DNA of 64,000 nucleotides, from the NCBI GenBank assembly GCA_024803745.1, contig JANJXV010000152.1, forward strand, positions 1,353,501 to 1,417,500, read 5' to 3'. This document shows, in pieces, positions 54,291 to 63,790 of this stretch. Origin of the DNA: Megascapheus bottae (Eukaryota > Chordata > Mammalia > Rodentia > Geomyidae). The position numbers were made by a program, and so were the translations under genes. Each line of letters begins with the position of its first letter. Position 1 is the first letter of the stretch. The notes beneath the pieces are model-generated. The model was not told the DNA's origin, did not search any database, and saw only the letters and a program-made list of their open reading frames with translations.

Positions 54291-55292
54291 ACATTCTTGG
54301 CGATTTCCTCTCACCAATACTTCTTCAGTATTTCTAATTCTTCTATTTCTTTGCTATACAGTTTGCTTGTGTGATAGTCTTTGTTTTTCTATTGATTTCA
54401 ACTTCTATTAATAATGTTGTTCTAGTTAATGTTGGAATGCTTCCCTGTTTTCTCTGGCTATTGTAGTCAGAGCCCCTCAGTATATACCAGTGCCTGTACA
54501 GGCAGAGGAGAATGCTTTCCTGCTCATCAGTAAAAAAGACTTTGGTATTTTCCTGACCGTGGTGGTGGCCATTGCCACATCTGCAGATGCTGTTACTGCT
54601 GTGAGGATTGCCCTTGCCACTGCAGTTTCTACAGAGAATGAATACTGTGTTGTAGATCTCAGAAGCCATTGATCAGCATGTGAGAACTGGAATTGTTATG
54701 CTTGATCCATGAATTGATTTATTGTGAGAACAATTGAATATTGTGGAGCAGGTGATGAGCACCTTTTGTATAGCTGCTTGTTCCAGATTTTGCTTGATGG
54801 AACTGCTGTATAACATTTTCAGTTGAGTGATTAATCTGTCTAATGTTTAGTTCAACTTGAAGATTTCTCTATGTACACAAATAATTATTGTTAATCAAAT
54901 ACATGTATCTTTGCTAGAGACTATTGTAGGACTTGATCAAAGATGGACAGGATTGATCAGTTTGGATGCGCTATAATTGTAATATGTCTGATATTGTTTG
55001 CCTAAAATAATACAAAGTCAACGCAGAAAGTGAGTGCTAAGGCGACAGGCATTTGCTCCCATGGAAATAGGTGCATCCCCTCAAGTCTGGTTTGCTTAAA
55101 TAGACGGCAGGTAGTAAAAGAGGGGAAAGTCCCAGCTATTAGCCTATCAACCTAAGACAGGAGCCAAGTAAAAAGGACATGGTGATCCCATGACAGGTAA
55201 GACAAGCTTGGAGACACCTAAGGCAGGCACAGCCGATCTAATATCATGGTAGCCCCACATATCCTAAGTTTTGTCTTTTTTAAGATAAACAC
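54291..55292 (+). pseudogene. env: ERV-2 collapsed env region
   Basis: Only about 1 kb separates integrase from the polypurine tract, too short for a whole env. One patch (54490-54672) encodes an Ala/Val/Thr-rich hydrophobic run ('FLTVVVAIATSADAVTAV') reminiscent of a beta-type TM fusion peptide. No SU and no CX6CC motif are visible. The element therefore looks env-deleted, as in intracellular class II families, with a worn remnant. Confidence 0.55.
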
Positions 55293-55300
55293 AGGGGAGA
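55293..55300 (+). other. ERV-2 polypurine tract
   Basis: AGGGGAGA directly precedes the 3' LTR. It is short but correctly placed. Confidence 0.75.
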
Positions 55301-55623
55301 TATTGGGGGCCAATTAACACCATGTCTAATAACTTTCTGCTGAGGCTTGTAGTAGAGATAAAACACGTGGATCTCTTTGTCCTGTCCATCTTGTATACTG
55401 ATAGGCTCCCTCACCCAATATAAGGAGGAGGGATTTAGGGAATAAAGAGAGAGATCTTCCTGCCTTGATGAAGCTGCATGTCATCTCTGTTCGTGCTCCG
55501 GGGTAAGAAGGCTGGGTGCGGGAGGACATTGGGCCCCTTCCTCTCGAGGCTTGGCCTGGTCGGGGTATGTTTTTCCCCATCCCCCTACTAGTAGAGGGGG
55601 ACCAGGGACAAAGGACCCCGACA
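55301..55623 (+). repeat. ERV-2 3' LTR
   Basis: The 323-bp unit begins TATTGGGGGCC (TG has become TA) and ends CCCCGACA. TATAAG lies at 55419-55424 and AATAAA at 55441-55446. A long minus-strand frame through it has no meaning. Confidence 0.95.
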
Positions 55624-56030
55624 CAACTCTAGTAAAAAGGAACTGTAAAGGGATCCCTGGGAAAATCAAAGAACGAATTCCTTACTAATTTGTTAGCAGG
55701 GAGGAACTGTAAAGGTATCCTTAAGAAAGTTGAAGGACTGATATGGTTGACAAACTCCTTACTGATTTGCTAACGCCACTTGGGGTGTCTGAGGAAAATA
55801 TATGCTTAACTTCAGGGTTCTGCTCTAAGCAAACACCATCTGTGGCGCCTTTCTATATTTTGTCTATTTTTGCAAGACACTCTGCCCTGAGTATCATCCT
55901 GGTATCAGGGCAGAAAGTGGGGGAAGGGTCACAACACAACTTTGGGCCTCAGCAACAAGGCAGTGAAGCCAGTTACAGAAGTAGAATTAGCAATTAGTAC
56001 AAAATGGTGGTTACAATTTTTAGCCTTCCA
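55624..56030 (-). repeat. ERV-3 3' LTR, U3 part
   Basis: This continues the LTR after the ERV-2 target duplication (55624-55629) and is homologous to 62505-62868. It contains two imperfect direct repeats, 55637-55696 and 55701-55774, where the 5' LTR has a single copy. On the minus strand the LTR starts TGGAAGGC at 56030, directly after the polypurine tract. Confidence 0.9.
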
Positions 56031-56044
56031 TTTCCCCCTTTTCT
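56031..56044 (-). other. ERV-3 polypurine tract
   Basis: AGAAAAGGGGGAAA on the minus strand abuts the LTR start; this is close to the form known in murine gammaretroviruses. Confidence 0.9.
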
Positions 56045-57775
56045 GATTTATACCTTAAGAGCAAATCCTGGTTTTTTTTAAGATCTGTTTTTAATTGTGA
56101 ATTAGTATGAACAGGTTGGTATTGTGTCCTCAACACCATTAGTTGTATAGTGTTTATTCTGTTTTTAACAAAGTCCACAAATTTATTTATAACATAGAGT
56201 CCTATTATTAGGACTAACAATAACGTAACCAGAGGGTCTGCCAGGGCAGATAGTAGGGTAGTGAGCCAGGGGAGAAATCAAACCAGGACTCAAACCCTCC
56301 ATTTTGTTGCTCCGTCTCATGTCTCCTTTTTTCTTAGCCCCTCCAACAACTTTCCCATGAATTGCCGAATTGTTCCTGAATGTTTTATGTAGAAACAACA
56401 CTCCTCCCCTAATGCAGCACAGACTCCTCCTTGTTGAAGGATCAATAAGGCCAGCCCTCTCTTATTCTGTAGCACAACTTCTGCTAGAAAGGCATGTAAC
56501 TCCTCCAGATGTTGGATCTCATTGGAGCTCCTGTATGTCCTCAACTATAGCCTGTCTTAAGTAGGTAAAGTGGTATTAAGGATGCTGTATTAAGGATGAG
56601 GCTCCGGTCCCTACACCAGCTATTCCTAGCAATGCTCCTATTGTTAACACTGTGGCTGTTACTAGTTCTCTTTTTGACCTCAAGTGAAGGCCCATTTGTA
56701 CTTTGCTTTCTACTGTGGACAAGACCTCATTTTCTGAATGGTAGATTAACCTTGGGACAAACTGGACTATAACACAGAATCCTTGGGTATTGTTTATGAC
56801 TCCTGTATGGACACAGGAAGTTAACCCAGTTGTACACGCCCACCAACTATTGTCTACTGTGAGGAGATACCTGACATCCATGAGGCTTGAAAGGGTCTGA
56901 TTGCAAAGGTGAACGTGGGTGGGGGGGAGGGGGTTCTACACATTTTCCTTACCCGAACATGGAGGTCAGTGTTTGTCCTGTCAGTGCAGGTTCCCACCCA
57001 CAGTCCCATGCTCTAGTGACTTCAGTAAAGTTGTCATTTAAGGCTATCCTTCATAAAAGGTTAGGTACATATCATAATATATCCAGAACGAAGTAGTAAC
57101 TTCAGGTCTATTTCTGTTTGCAGCTAGATAGGTTCCTTGAAGTAAATGCCAAAGTGGGGTGCATAGGGGGTCTCCTAGGTTAGGTTTTAGGGAGGGCTCT
57201 AGGGTCTTGCTTATGTTTACAGGAGTGGGAGATGTCATCTTGGCCTCCAGTTGAACTCCTTCCATTGGTAGAGTAATGGAGGTCGGCACCTTAGGAGTTA
57301 GTCAGGTGGCATCTTTGGGTGTTAAAGCCTTGTTTGGCCCTATTACAAATAAGGTTATAGGGGGTTTTAGTATTTTAAGTAAAACAAAATTCCTTTATCA
57401 TATCTGTCTTGGTCATAAAGTCTTAACCCCGAAGGCTTTCCCAGTTCCCACCCATTAGCCATCCTTCCTGCCTCGGTGAAAGTAGGCTTTATATTAGCCT
57501 CACCTATACTGGTGGGAGAAGGTTACTAGATCCTGTTGCCTCCTTGGCGTCCGTCCTTGGGGGTAAACCCCTTGCCCCACACTTGTTTCATATCCATAGC
57601 TTGTAAAATAATACTCTGTTACTCCTCCATATTTGGAAGTATATTTGTCCACAGGGCATATATACCAGGTAATACACCTGCAAGAGGTTATGGAGGTCCC
57701 TGTGCAGTCATCAGTGTCCCAAGATCCTTTAGCTAGTGCACATAAATCAAACATCAAGTCAGGAAACCAAATCTG
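56045..57775 (-). pseudogene. env: ERV-3 env, gamma type, truncated and broken
   Basis: The N-terminal half of SU is gone. Surviving SU starts in frame 57757-57500 ('DLCALAKGSWD', 'WYICPVDKY') and continues in 57289-57044, where the position that normally carries a CWLC motif reads 'SFWIYYD', so both cysteines are lost. Frame 56881-56576 has a basic cleavage site ('LRSKRE') and fusion peptide ('TIGALLGIAGVGTG'). Frame 56544-56317 holds the heptad and immunosuppressive-type region and CX6CC. The membrane anchor and tail lie in 56220-56020. At least four frame changes separate these parts. Confidence 0.87.
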
Positions 57776-58126
57776 GGGTCCTGCATTTTCCTCTCCCCCA
57801 TGTGCGTGGACTGGTGCATTCTTTGTAGAAATTTGTCCCCCAGCCTCTCAGGTATTATTACTTTGCCTTGTTCATTATGCCACCATACATTTGGGCAATG
57901 CGATTTAAGGCGCAGTTCTTTAATCCAATTGATATCTCCATGTGAATACTGTGGCTGCTCTGGCAAAATTGGGGGCACTGGGTCAGGTAGATTAATCACT
58001 CCTACTGTCTCTTTTTGTAAGGCCACTTTACGGGCGGTCTTGTCTGCCAGGTTGTTTCCTCTGGAGATTGAGTCCTTAGTTTTTTGGTGCCCCAGGGAGT
58101 GAACTATTGCTAGCTTTTTAGGTAAT
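57770..58126 (-). pseudogene. pol: ERV-3 integrase N-terminus, core deleted
   Basis: The frame 58026-57754 carries the end of RNase H and the integrase zinc-binding domain ('GDKFLQRMHQSTHMGERKMQD'-like stretch, about 57785-57850). It then passes directly into SU sequence at about 57775. The DDE core, the C-terminal domain and the start of env are missing, a deletion of more than 1 kb. Confidence 0.85.
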
Positions 58127-58437
58127 CACAGGGCTGGCAGGAGAGCGAGTATTTCTTCTTTGTTTTTTATATTTTTTCCTTCAGCTGTTAACAGTCCTCT
58201 CTCCCTATAGATGACACCATGCATATGGGCCGTGGCAAAAGCAGAGTACACAGTGTCAGTGTACACAGTTAGTTTCCTGTCCTTGTCCAGCATGATTGCT
58301 TGGGTCAAAGCTACTAGTTTGGCCCGCTGGGCTGATATCCCTATTGGGAGGGGGTCAGCCCACACTACTTCAGTCTCTGTCACCACTGCCACACCCACAT
58401 ACCTCTGACCCTGTTGAATGAAGCTGCTTCCATCCAT
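58126..58437 (-). pseudogene. pol: ERV-3 RNase H with a catalytic change
   Basis: The frame shows the first Asp ('[13 protein letters not shown]'), then '[13 protein letters not shown]', where the catalytic Glu expected after 'AQRA' is Lys, then 'YTDTVYSAF'. Even without its other defects this RNase H would be inactive. Confidence 0.85.
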
Positions 58438-60013
58438 GAACCTGACAGTTCAGCATCTGGCAATGACTGGTCCTTGAGATCCTCTCTAATTCCATGGACT
58501 TGTGCTAGAATCTGTGTGCAGTCGGGAAGGGGAGCTTCCAAGTCTGGGTCACTTAGCAGGGTCACGGGGTTGAGAGCCAAGAGTGTCTGAAAAGTAGTTC
58601 TGACAGGATTTAGTAACAGTCCCTGATCATGAGTTAGCCAGGCATTGCTTAGCCAGCAATCTGGAGGTTGCTTCAGAATCCCTGCAATGGCTCGAGGGGT
58701 GATTACATACAACTCTTGCCCTAGGGTTAATTTATCAGCATTCTTTACCATCAGGGCTGTGGCTGCTATCTTCTGCAGACAAGGTGGCCGGGTGGCCACC
58801 ACTGGATCCAGTCTTTTAGACAGGTAAGACACTGGCTGTTTCCAGAATCCTAGGTATTGAGTTAAGACCTCTTTTGCTACTCATTTGCTTTCATCTATAT
58901 ACAGATAGAATGGCTTGGTGATGTCAGGCAGTCCCAGGGCTGGTGCTGACAGCAGGGAAATTTTGATTTCTTTAAATGCCTTATCTCTTTCCTCCGTCCA
59001 TAGGAAAGGCTGCATCACTTTTGGGCTCTCATAGAAGGGATGGGCCAGTTCAGCAAACCCAGGAATCCACAGTCTACAGAAGCCTGCAGACCCTAGGAAC
59101 CCTCACATCTGTTGAGGGTTTTTAGGCACAGAAATGTTCAGTACAGTTTCTTTTCTGGCCTTGGACAGCTACCAGTGGCCTTCCTTTAATGAGGAACCCA
59201 AGTAGCTAACTTTGGGCTTGCAGATCTAGGCTTTCTTAGCAGAGGCCCTATACCCTAGCGCCCTGAGAGTCCGGAGGAGGTTCTCAATCACTTGTAAGTA
59301 TGTCTTGTGGTCCACAACTGCTGTGAGGAGATCATCTATATACTGTAGGAGGGTCAGAACCGGGTGGTTGGAGCAAAACTCACACAAATCCTCATGCAAT
59401 GCTTCATCAAAGACAGTAGGAGAATTTTTAAATCCTTGTGGCAGCCTGGTCCAGGTCAGTTGCCCATTGATTCCCTTTCTGGAGTTACTCCATTCAAAGG
59501 GAAACAGTATTCCCAGTTTTTACAGATGCCGGATGTGAGGTGTTATTCCCACTTGGGCCTGGGATACTGGTGGACTCTGAATGTGTCAACACCGGGTTTT
59601 ATCTCTATATAGATGGCAGGCCTATGTTTTTCCAGCCCCATCTCCCTAGTCTCTTCCCTGGCCCCCGGGTATTTCTGTAACCAATATCCTGTATCCTGCC
59701 TAATTGGCTGTGGTCGCTGGTGTAAGCGATATTCGTCCTCTAAGGCCATAGTTAACAACTGAATTGGCTGTCCTTGGGCATCCAGTACAGGGGCCCCCCC
59801 AGGCTGAAAGTGAATCTGTGCTCCAAATTTTGTAAGTAAGTCTCTTCCCAACAGAGGGTAGGGGCATTCTGGAATGACCATGAACGAGTGGGATACCCGG
59901 CCCACGTCAAGGTCCACTGTTCTTCGGGTAGTCCATGTATATTTACTCATTCCGGTGGCCCCTTGTACCCATGAGGTTTTTCCTGACAGCTTTCCAAGGA
60001 GTTTTTGTAGCAC
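58438..60013 (-). pseudogene. pol: ERV-3 reverse transcriptase, broken
   Basis: The RT start lies in frame 60013-59543 after protease ('WLQKYPGAREETREMGLEK'). The catalytic box reads '[12 protein letters not shown]' near 59320-59350. The region 58840-59540 has no long frame. The C-terminal connection is in frame 58832-58380 ('YLSKRLDPV', 'KQPPDCWLSNA'). YIDD instead of the usual gamma YVDD is a conservative change. Confidence 0.88.
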
Positions 60014-60110
60014 TGATTGTTGGGTGCCAGTGTCAACCAGGAAATGAAAAGGAGTCCCCTCTACTTTCAGAATTACCCAGGGCTCAGAAATGGATGTCGA
60101 GCCCTGAATG
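59860..60110 (-). pseudogene. pro: ERV-3 protease
   Basis: The active site appears as 'FLVDTGTQQSVLQK' near 60005-60045 and the C-terminal 'PYPLLGRDLLTKFGAQIHF' near 59815-59870, in one frame with the start of RT. The protease follows gag without the dUTPase present in ERV-1 and ERV-2, as in gammaretroviruses. Confidence 0.85.
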
Positions 60111-61718
60111 TCCTAGTTGTCTGACCTGTCCACCATAAGTATGGCCAGAGCCCTATTTTGCGGGGATCCTCTCTGTCGCCTTTTGTTTTCCAGGCAGTCT
60201 CTGGACCAATGTTCTTTTTCCTTACAATAAGCACACTGATCTATGCCCTAACTCCGTTCTGGGCAGTCCTTGGCCCAGTGGACTTCCTCTCTATATCAGG
60301 CACCCTGGCTTTTGTTCACACCCATCTTTTGGTTTCTAGACTGAGGGGACGGCCTCGCTCCTTCTGTTTTGATTGCTTTCACCAGGACGTTGGCCATAGC
60401 CTTTGCCTGCCTTTCTTCAGGAGGATGTCTGTTATTAAGGACTCTCTGAACAATTCTAAGTAATCCAGAAATACTCTGTCCCTCTAAGTCTTCCAATCTT
60501 TGTAACTTTCTTTTAATATCTGCAGCAGCCTGGTTAACGAATGCCATGACTACTGTGGCCTGATTCTCCTGAGCCTTGGGGTCTATGGGAGTAAACTACC
60601 TAAAGGCTTCCATTAATCTTTCTAGGAAAGCTGCTGGCGACTCCTCTCTATCTTGCACTATCTCATACACTTTGGCCAAATTACTTGGTTTTTGGGCCGC
60701 CACCTGGAGACCTGCCATGTGAGTCTAGTGATAGACCCGCAGCCACTCCTTACCTTCTGAGGTATTGTAATCCCATTTATCCTGGGGGGACAGTGGCTTA
60801 GGGGAAAGGCATCATTAATTAAATCAGGGTTAACAGTAGGGTGCCTGTTATCCCCTGGGATAAGTCTTCTGGCCTCAGTCTAGGTACTCTCTCTTTTCTC
60901 TGTGGTGGAAAGAATGTGAAGAAGCTGCTGAAAATCATGCCAGCTTGGGTGGCATGGAAACATCACACTATCTAAGAGATTAATCAAACCTTTAGGGTTA
61001 TCAGAAAATGGAGCATTTTGACTTTTCCAGTTGTAAAGATCACTCGTAACAAAGGGCCAATACTGCTTCTTCTTCCCGGAGTCATCAGGCAGGCCAAACA
61101 CTTGGAGGGGCAGGGTTATGGTGGTGTCTGGCTGCTGGGGCAGACTAATAGCCCTCTGTATTCTACCTCACTCCCCACCATCCCCCGCTGGTCCCTGGAA
61201 ACTTCCTGGCCCTTAATCTCCTCCAGCTGTGCCCTGGATTCCATCAGCTAGGTTCCTTTCAAGCCAGCTGGGGAGAATAGGACAGGCAGGATAGGGAAGT
61301 GGATCCAGGAGGAGCAGATCCTCTGATGACTCCCCCAGGATGACTGGAGGGGCAGTGGGCCTAGAATTTTTGGGTTCCTTAAGGGTTAAAACCTTAGTTT
61401 TCAAGGCAGGTCTAAGAAAGAAGGAGGTCAACCAGGAAGGGGGGTCTTCTACCAGGTCAAGCCAGACCCCAAAATATAAGGAATTTGATCAAGTTGCCCC
61501 ACACATCCTGGGAGGAAAGCCTTGTTTTTTACCTTGAGAAATGTTTCTTGATCAAAGGTGCCCTCTGGAGGCCATCTGACCCCTAATGTGGGCCATTCCG
61601 CAGAGAAAAAAGTAATAAGTTTATCCTTTTTAATTATTATGCTCAAGTTACATCTTTCCCTAACATCTTTAAAGTGATCAGTCAAAAGCATCAAGGGTAT
61701 CATCTGAATCTGTCCCAC
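60111..61718 (-). pseudogene. gag: ERV-3 gag, broken
   Basis: The start codon at 61718 gives 'MGQIQMIPLML', with the Gly-2 needed for N-myristoylation, and a matrix of about 89 codons. The p12-like Pro-rich part lies in 61431-61213. Capsid appears in frames 61101-60880 ('YWPFVTSDLYNWKSQNAPFS') and 60547-60296 ('IKRKLQRLEDL'). Nucleocapsid has one CCHC knuckle, 'CAYCKEKEHWSRDC' near 60190-60232. A single knuckle is the gammaretroviral pattern. Several stops and shifts separate the parts. Confidence 0.9.
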
Positions 61719-62251
61719 TTTCCAATTTTCTCAGAACCATAGCCCTCCTATCAAGCAGGCAATGGCTGAAAGAGAAACTAGAGAGGTTACTAGCCGAACC
61801 CTTCCACAATGGCTCTGAGATGAGATGTTAGAACATAAGAAAACCTCAAGAAGCCAGTTAGCGATCTCCACCCTATGTGTGATCCCGAAAGGGTGGATGG
61901 AGACATGGGACACTGGCCTTGCCTGTCTGTCCTGAAAGAGGTCTCTGGAATCCAGGTTCTCTGTAATCTGATAAGAACTGAATTCCTCAGTAGGCAACAG
62001 TCTGTATGGGCTGCCAAATCAAAAACTAAGAGCAGGGGCTCTTAGTAGGTGGCAGCTCACTTGCCAAAGGGGCTTGGGATGTCAGCCACAGACCCTAGTT
62101 GGTGGCCCTATAGGTGCATCCACCAGGACCCTCTACCGACCCCAAATCCTGCAGGCAACCAAACCCAAATCAGCAATGCCTTGTCCCACAAGTCACTGAC
62201 TGGTTTCCTCTCCACTCCTTGATTAAGGTGTCTGACAGAACTTGGGATGGA
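61719..62251 (-). other. ERV-3 leader
   Basis: About 530 bases between primer site and gag start, where packaging signal and splice donor would lie in this virus class. I cannot place them by eye. Confidence 0.7.
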
Positions 62252-62269
62252 TTCCTGGCCAACGCACCA
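62252..62269 (-). other. ERV-3 primer binding site, tRNA-Gly type
   Basis: On the minus strand TGGTGCGTTGGCCAGGAA, two bases after the LTR. It differs at two positions from the complement of the 3' end of tRNA-Gly(GCC), TGGTGCATTGGCCGGGAA, and fits tRNA-Pro much less well. Confidence 0.8.
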
Positions 62270-62271
62270 AA

Positions 62272-62868
62272 TGTTATACATGAGTTTTGAATCCTTACCC
62301 AAAAGACCACCAGAGACCATCACCAATGCAAAAGCTAGGGAATATTTATTGCAAGCTCGATCATGGTCTCTTGCGTACATGTCTGCAACGGGTGACACTG
62401 AGAACACCAAGCCTAGGGTTACAGCATTTTTATACAATTTTTTTGAAGTAGGCAGGGACATTACATATATCATAGTGATTGTTACATATTATGGGAAATT
62501 CATAAAACAACTCTAGTAGGAGGAATTGTAAAGTGATCCTTGAGAAAGTCGAAGGATTGATGTGGTTCACAAACTCCTTACTGATTTGTTAGTGCCACAT
62601 GGGGTGTCTGAGGAAGATATATGCTTAACCGTAGTGTTCTGCCCTAAGCAAACATCATCTGTGGCACCTTTATGTCTTAGACAATTAAACCATTTTTCTA
62701 TTTGCAGGACACTTTTCCCTGAGTAAGTATTATCCCGGTATCAGGGCAGAAAGTGAGGAAAGGGTCATGGCACAATTAGGCCCTCAGCAATAAGGCAGTG
62801 AAGCAGATTACACAAACAGAATTAGAAGTTACTTAATACAAAATTGTGGTTACAATTTTTAAACTTCA
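62272..62868 (-). repeat. ERV-3 5' LTR
   Basis: The 597-bp LTR ends in TATAACA at 62272. A TATAAAAA box lies at 62427-62434 and AATAAA at 62345-62350 on the minus strand, giving a normal U3-R-U5 layout. It keeps the site where ERV-2 entered the other LTR, as a single CAACTC at about 62506. Confidence 0.92.
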
Positions 62869-62935
62869 GGATCCTCAGATCTCAGCCTCCTGAATAGCTA
62901 GGATTACATGTATTGGCCACCATGCCTGACTTTGA
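62869..62935 (-). mobile_element. right half of the SINE split by ERV-3
   Basis: 'atcctcagatctcagcctcctgaatagctaggattac ... ggccaccatgcctgac' is the outer end of a reversed B1-like head. It joins 48510-48551. A 4-bp target duplication is not clean (TGAT and GGAT are the best pair). Confidence 0.85.
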
Positions 62936-63417
62936 GGACTGATTTCTGCATTTAAGTTCTTTGTGTCACTCAATGATAAAGTCACCTAAGATAACACATA
63001 CATTCACTCATAGCCTTTCACTAAGAAGTCTGACCTAGCATGGTGGATATTGCCTGTGTGGAATGTAGCATGCAATATGGGAAGAGAGGCATCCCAGTGC
63101 AGGCTTCAGGCTGCAGCAACTCACTGTGGTTGAACTGATGTCCCTGGATTTGTAGATGTTGAAGGCCTCACCACTAAGCTTCCAGGGTTATGTGGTAGGG
63201 CAATCCCTTCCCCTCTACATCCATATAGTAATGGAAAGACTATCTCCTTCTTTTCCTTTGGAGTAAAGAAAGCTCATTAGTTTCTTCCATTATATTTGTT
63301 TTCAGACTATGACTGTACCAGATTAGATTAAAAGGACCAAAAATCACTGAACATTCCATTACACTAGAGAAAACTGTTCTCTTTTCATCCTACACACAGA
63401 TATAGGGAGAATTCAAA
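62936..63417. other. unrecognised unique DNA
   Basis: No repeat or gene recognised. Confidence 0.4.
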
Positions 63418-63520
63418 AGGGTGAGTTGTGGTTGGGATATAGGCAAGTACAAACAAAGTGCTTGTCTAGCAAGTGAAAACTTCTGGGTTCAATTCCATTT
63501 GACAAAAAACAAAAGAGAAA
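63418..63520 (+). mobile_element. ID-like unit, worn
   Basis: 'tgtggttgggatataggcaag ... gtgcttgtctagcaagtgaaaacttctgggttcaattcc' matches a single ID-type unit with tRNA-like A and B boxes. It lacks the right unit. Confidence 0.65.
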
Positions 63521-63656
63521 ACCATACAGCTAAAATAAATATTCTTAATTCTGACAATTTTTAAGATATAACACATTTACTTCATTTGATATACAAAACA
63601 GAAATCACATCAAAATTAGCATCAGAAAAGAAATGTTCTCAAATAAAAATTTCTGA

Positions 63657-63790
63657 TAGTTCAAAGCCGGCCTAGGCAATGAAGTTGAACATAAGATTCA
63701 TTTCCTGTTATCCAGCCAAAAGCCAGAAGTGGAAGTGTGGCTCACGTGGTATAGTGCTAACCTAGAGCAAAATGTTAAGTGACTCTGCTG
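63657..63790 (+). mobile_element. B1-dID-like SINE fragment
   Basis: 'gttcaaagccggcctaggcaatgaagt' from a head, then right unit 'agccagaagtggaagtgtggctcacgtggtatagtgc'. Confidence 0.75.

Larger units (their letters stand above)
48793..55623 (+). mobile_element. ERV-2: K/betaretrovirus-like provirus in the ERV-3 LTR
   Basis: It is 6.83 kb with two LTRs, a tRNA-Lys-type primer site, gag, dUTPase-protease, pol, a collapsed env region and polypurine tract, all on the plus strand. Six-base target duplications are typical of class II (ERVK) elements. The two LTRs differ at about 28 of 322 positions by hand count. All genes carry stops or shifts. Env is reduced to about 1 kb without a usable frame. 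Confidence 0.95.
48554..62868 (-). mobile_element. ERV-3: gammaretrovirus-like provirus split by ERV-2
   Basis: On the minus strand: 5' LTR (62272-62868), tRNA-Gly-type primer site, gag, protease-pol, env, polypurine tract and 3' LTR (56030 to 55624, then 48792 to 48554). Without the 6.8-kb ERV-2 insertion it is about 7.5 kb. Single-knuckle nucleocapsid, gag and pol in one frame type, YIDD reverse transcriptase and CX6CC TM are gammaretroviral. The integrase core is deleted. The two LTRs differ heavily (very roughly 15% by eye), so this is an old insertion. Confidence 0.92.
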
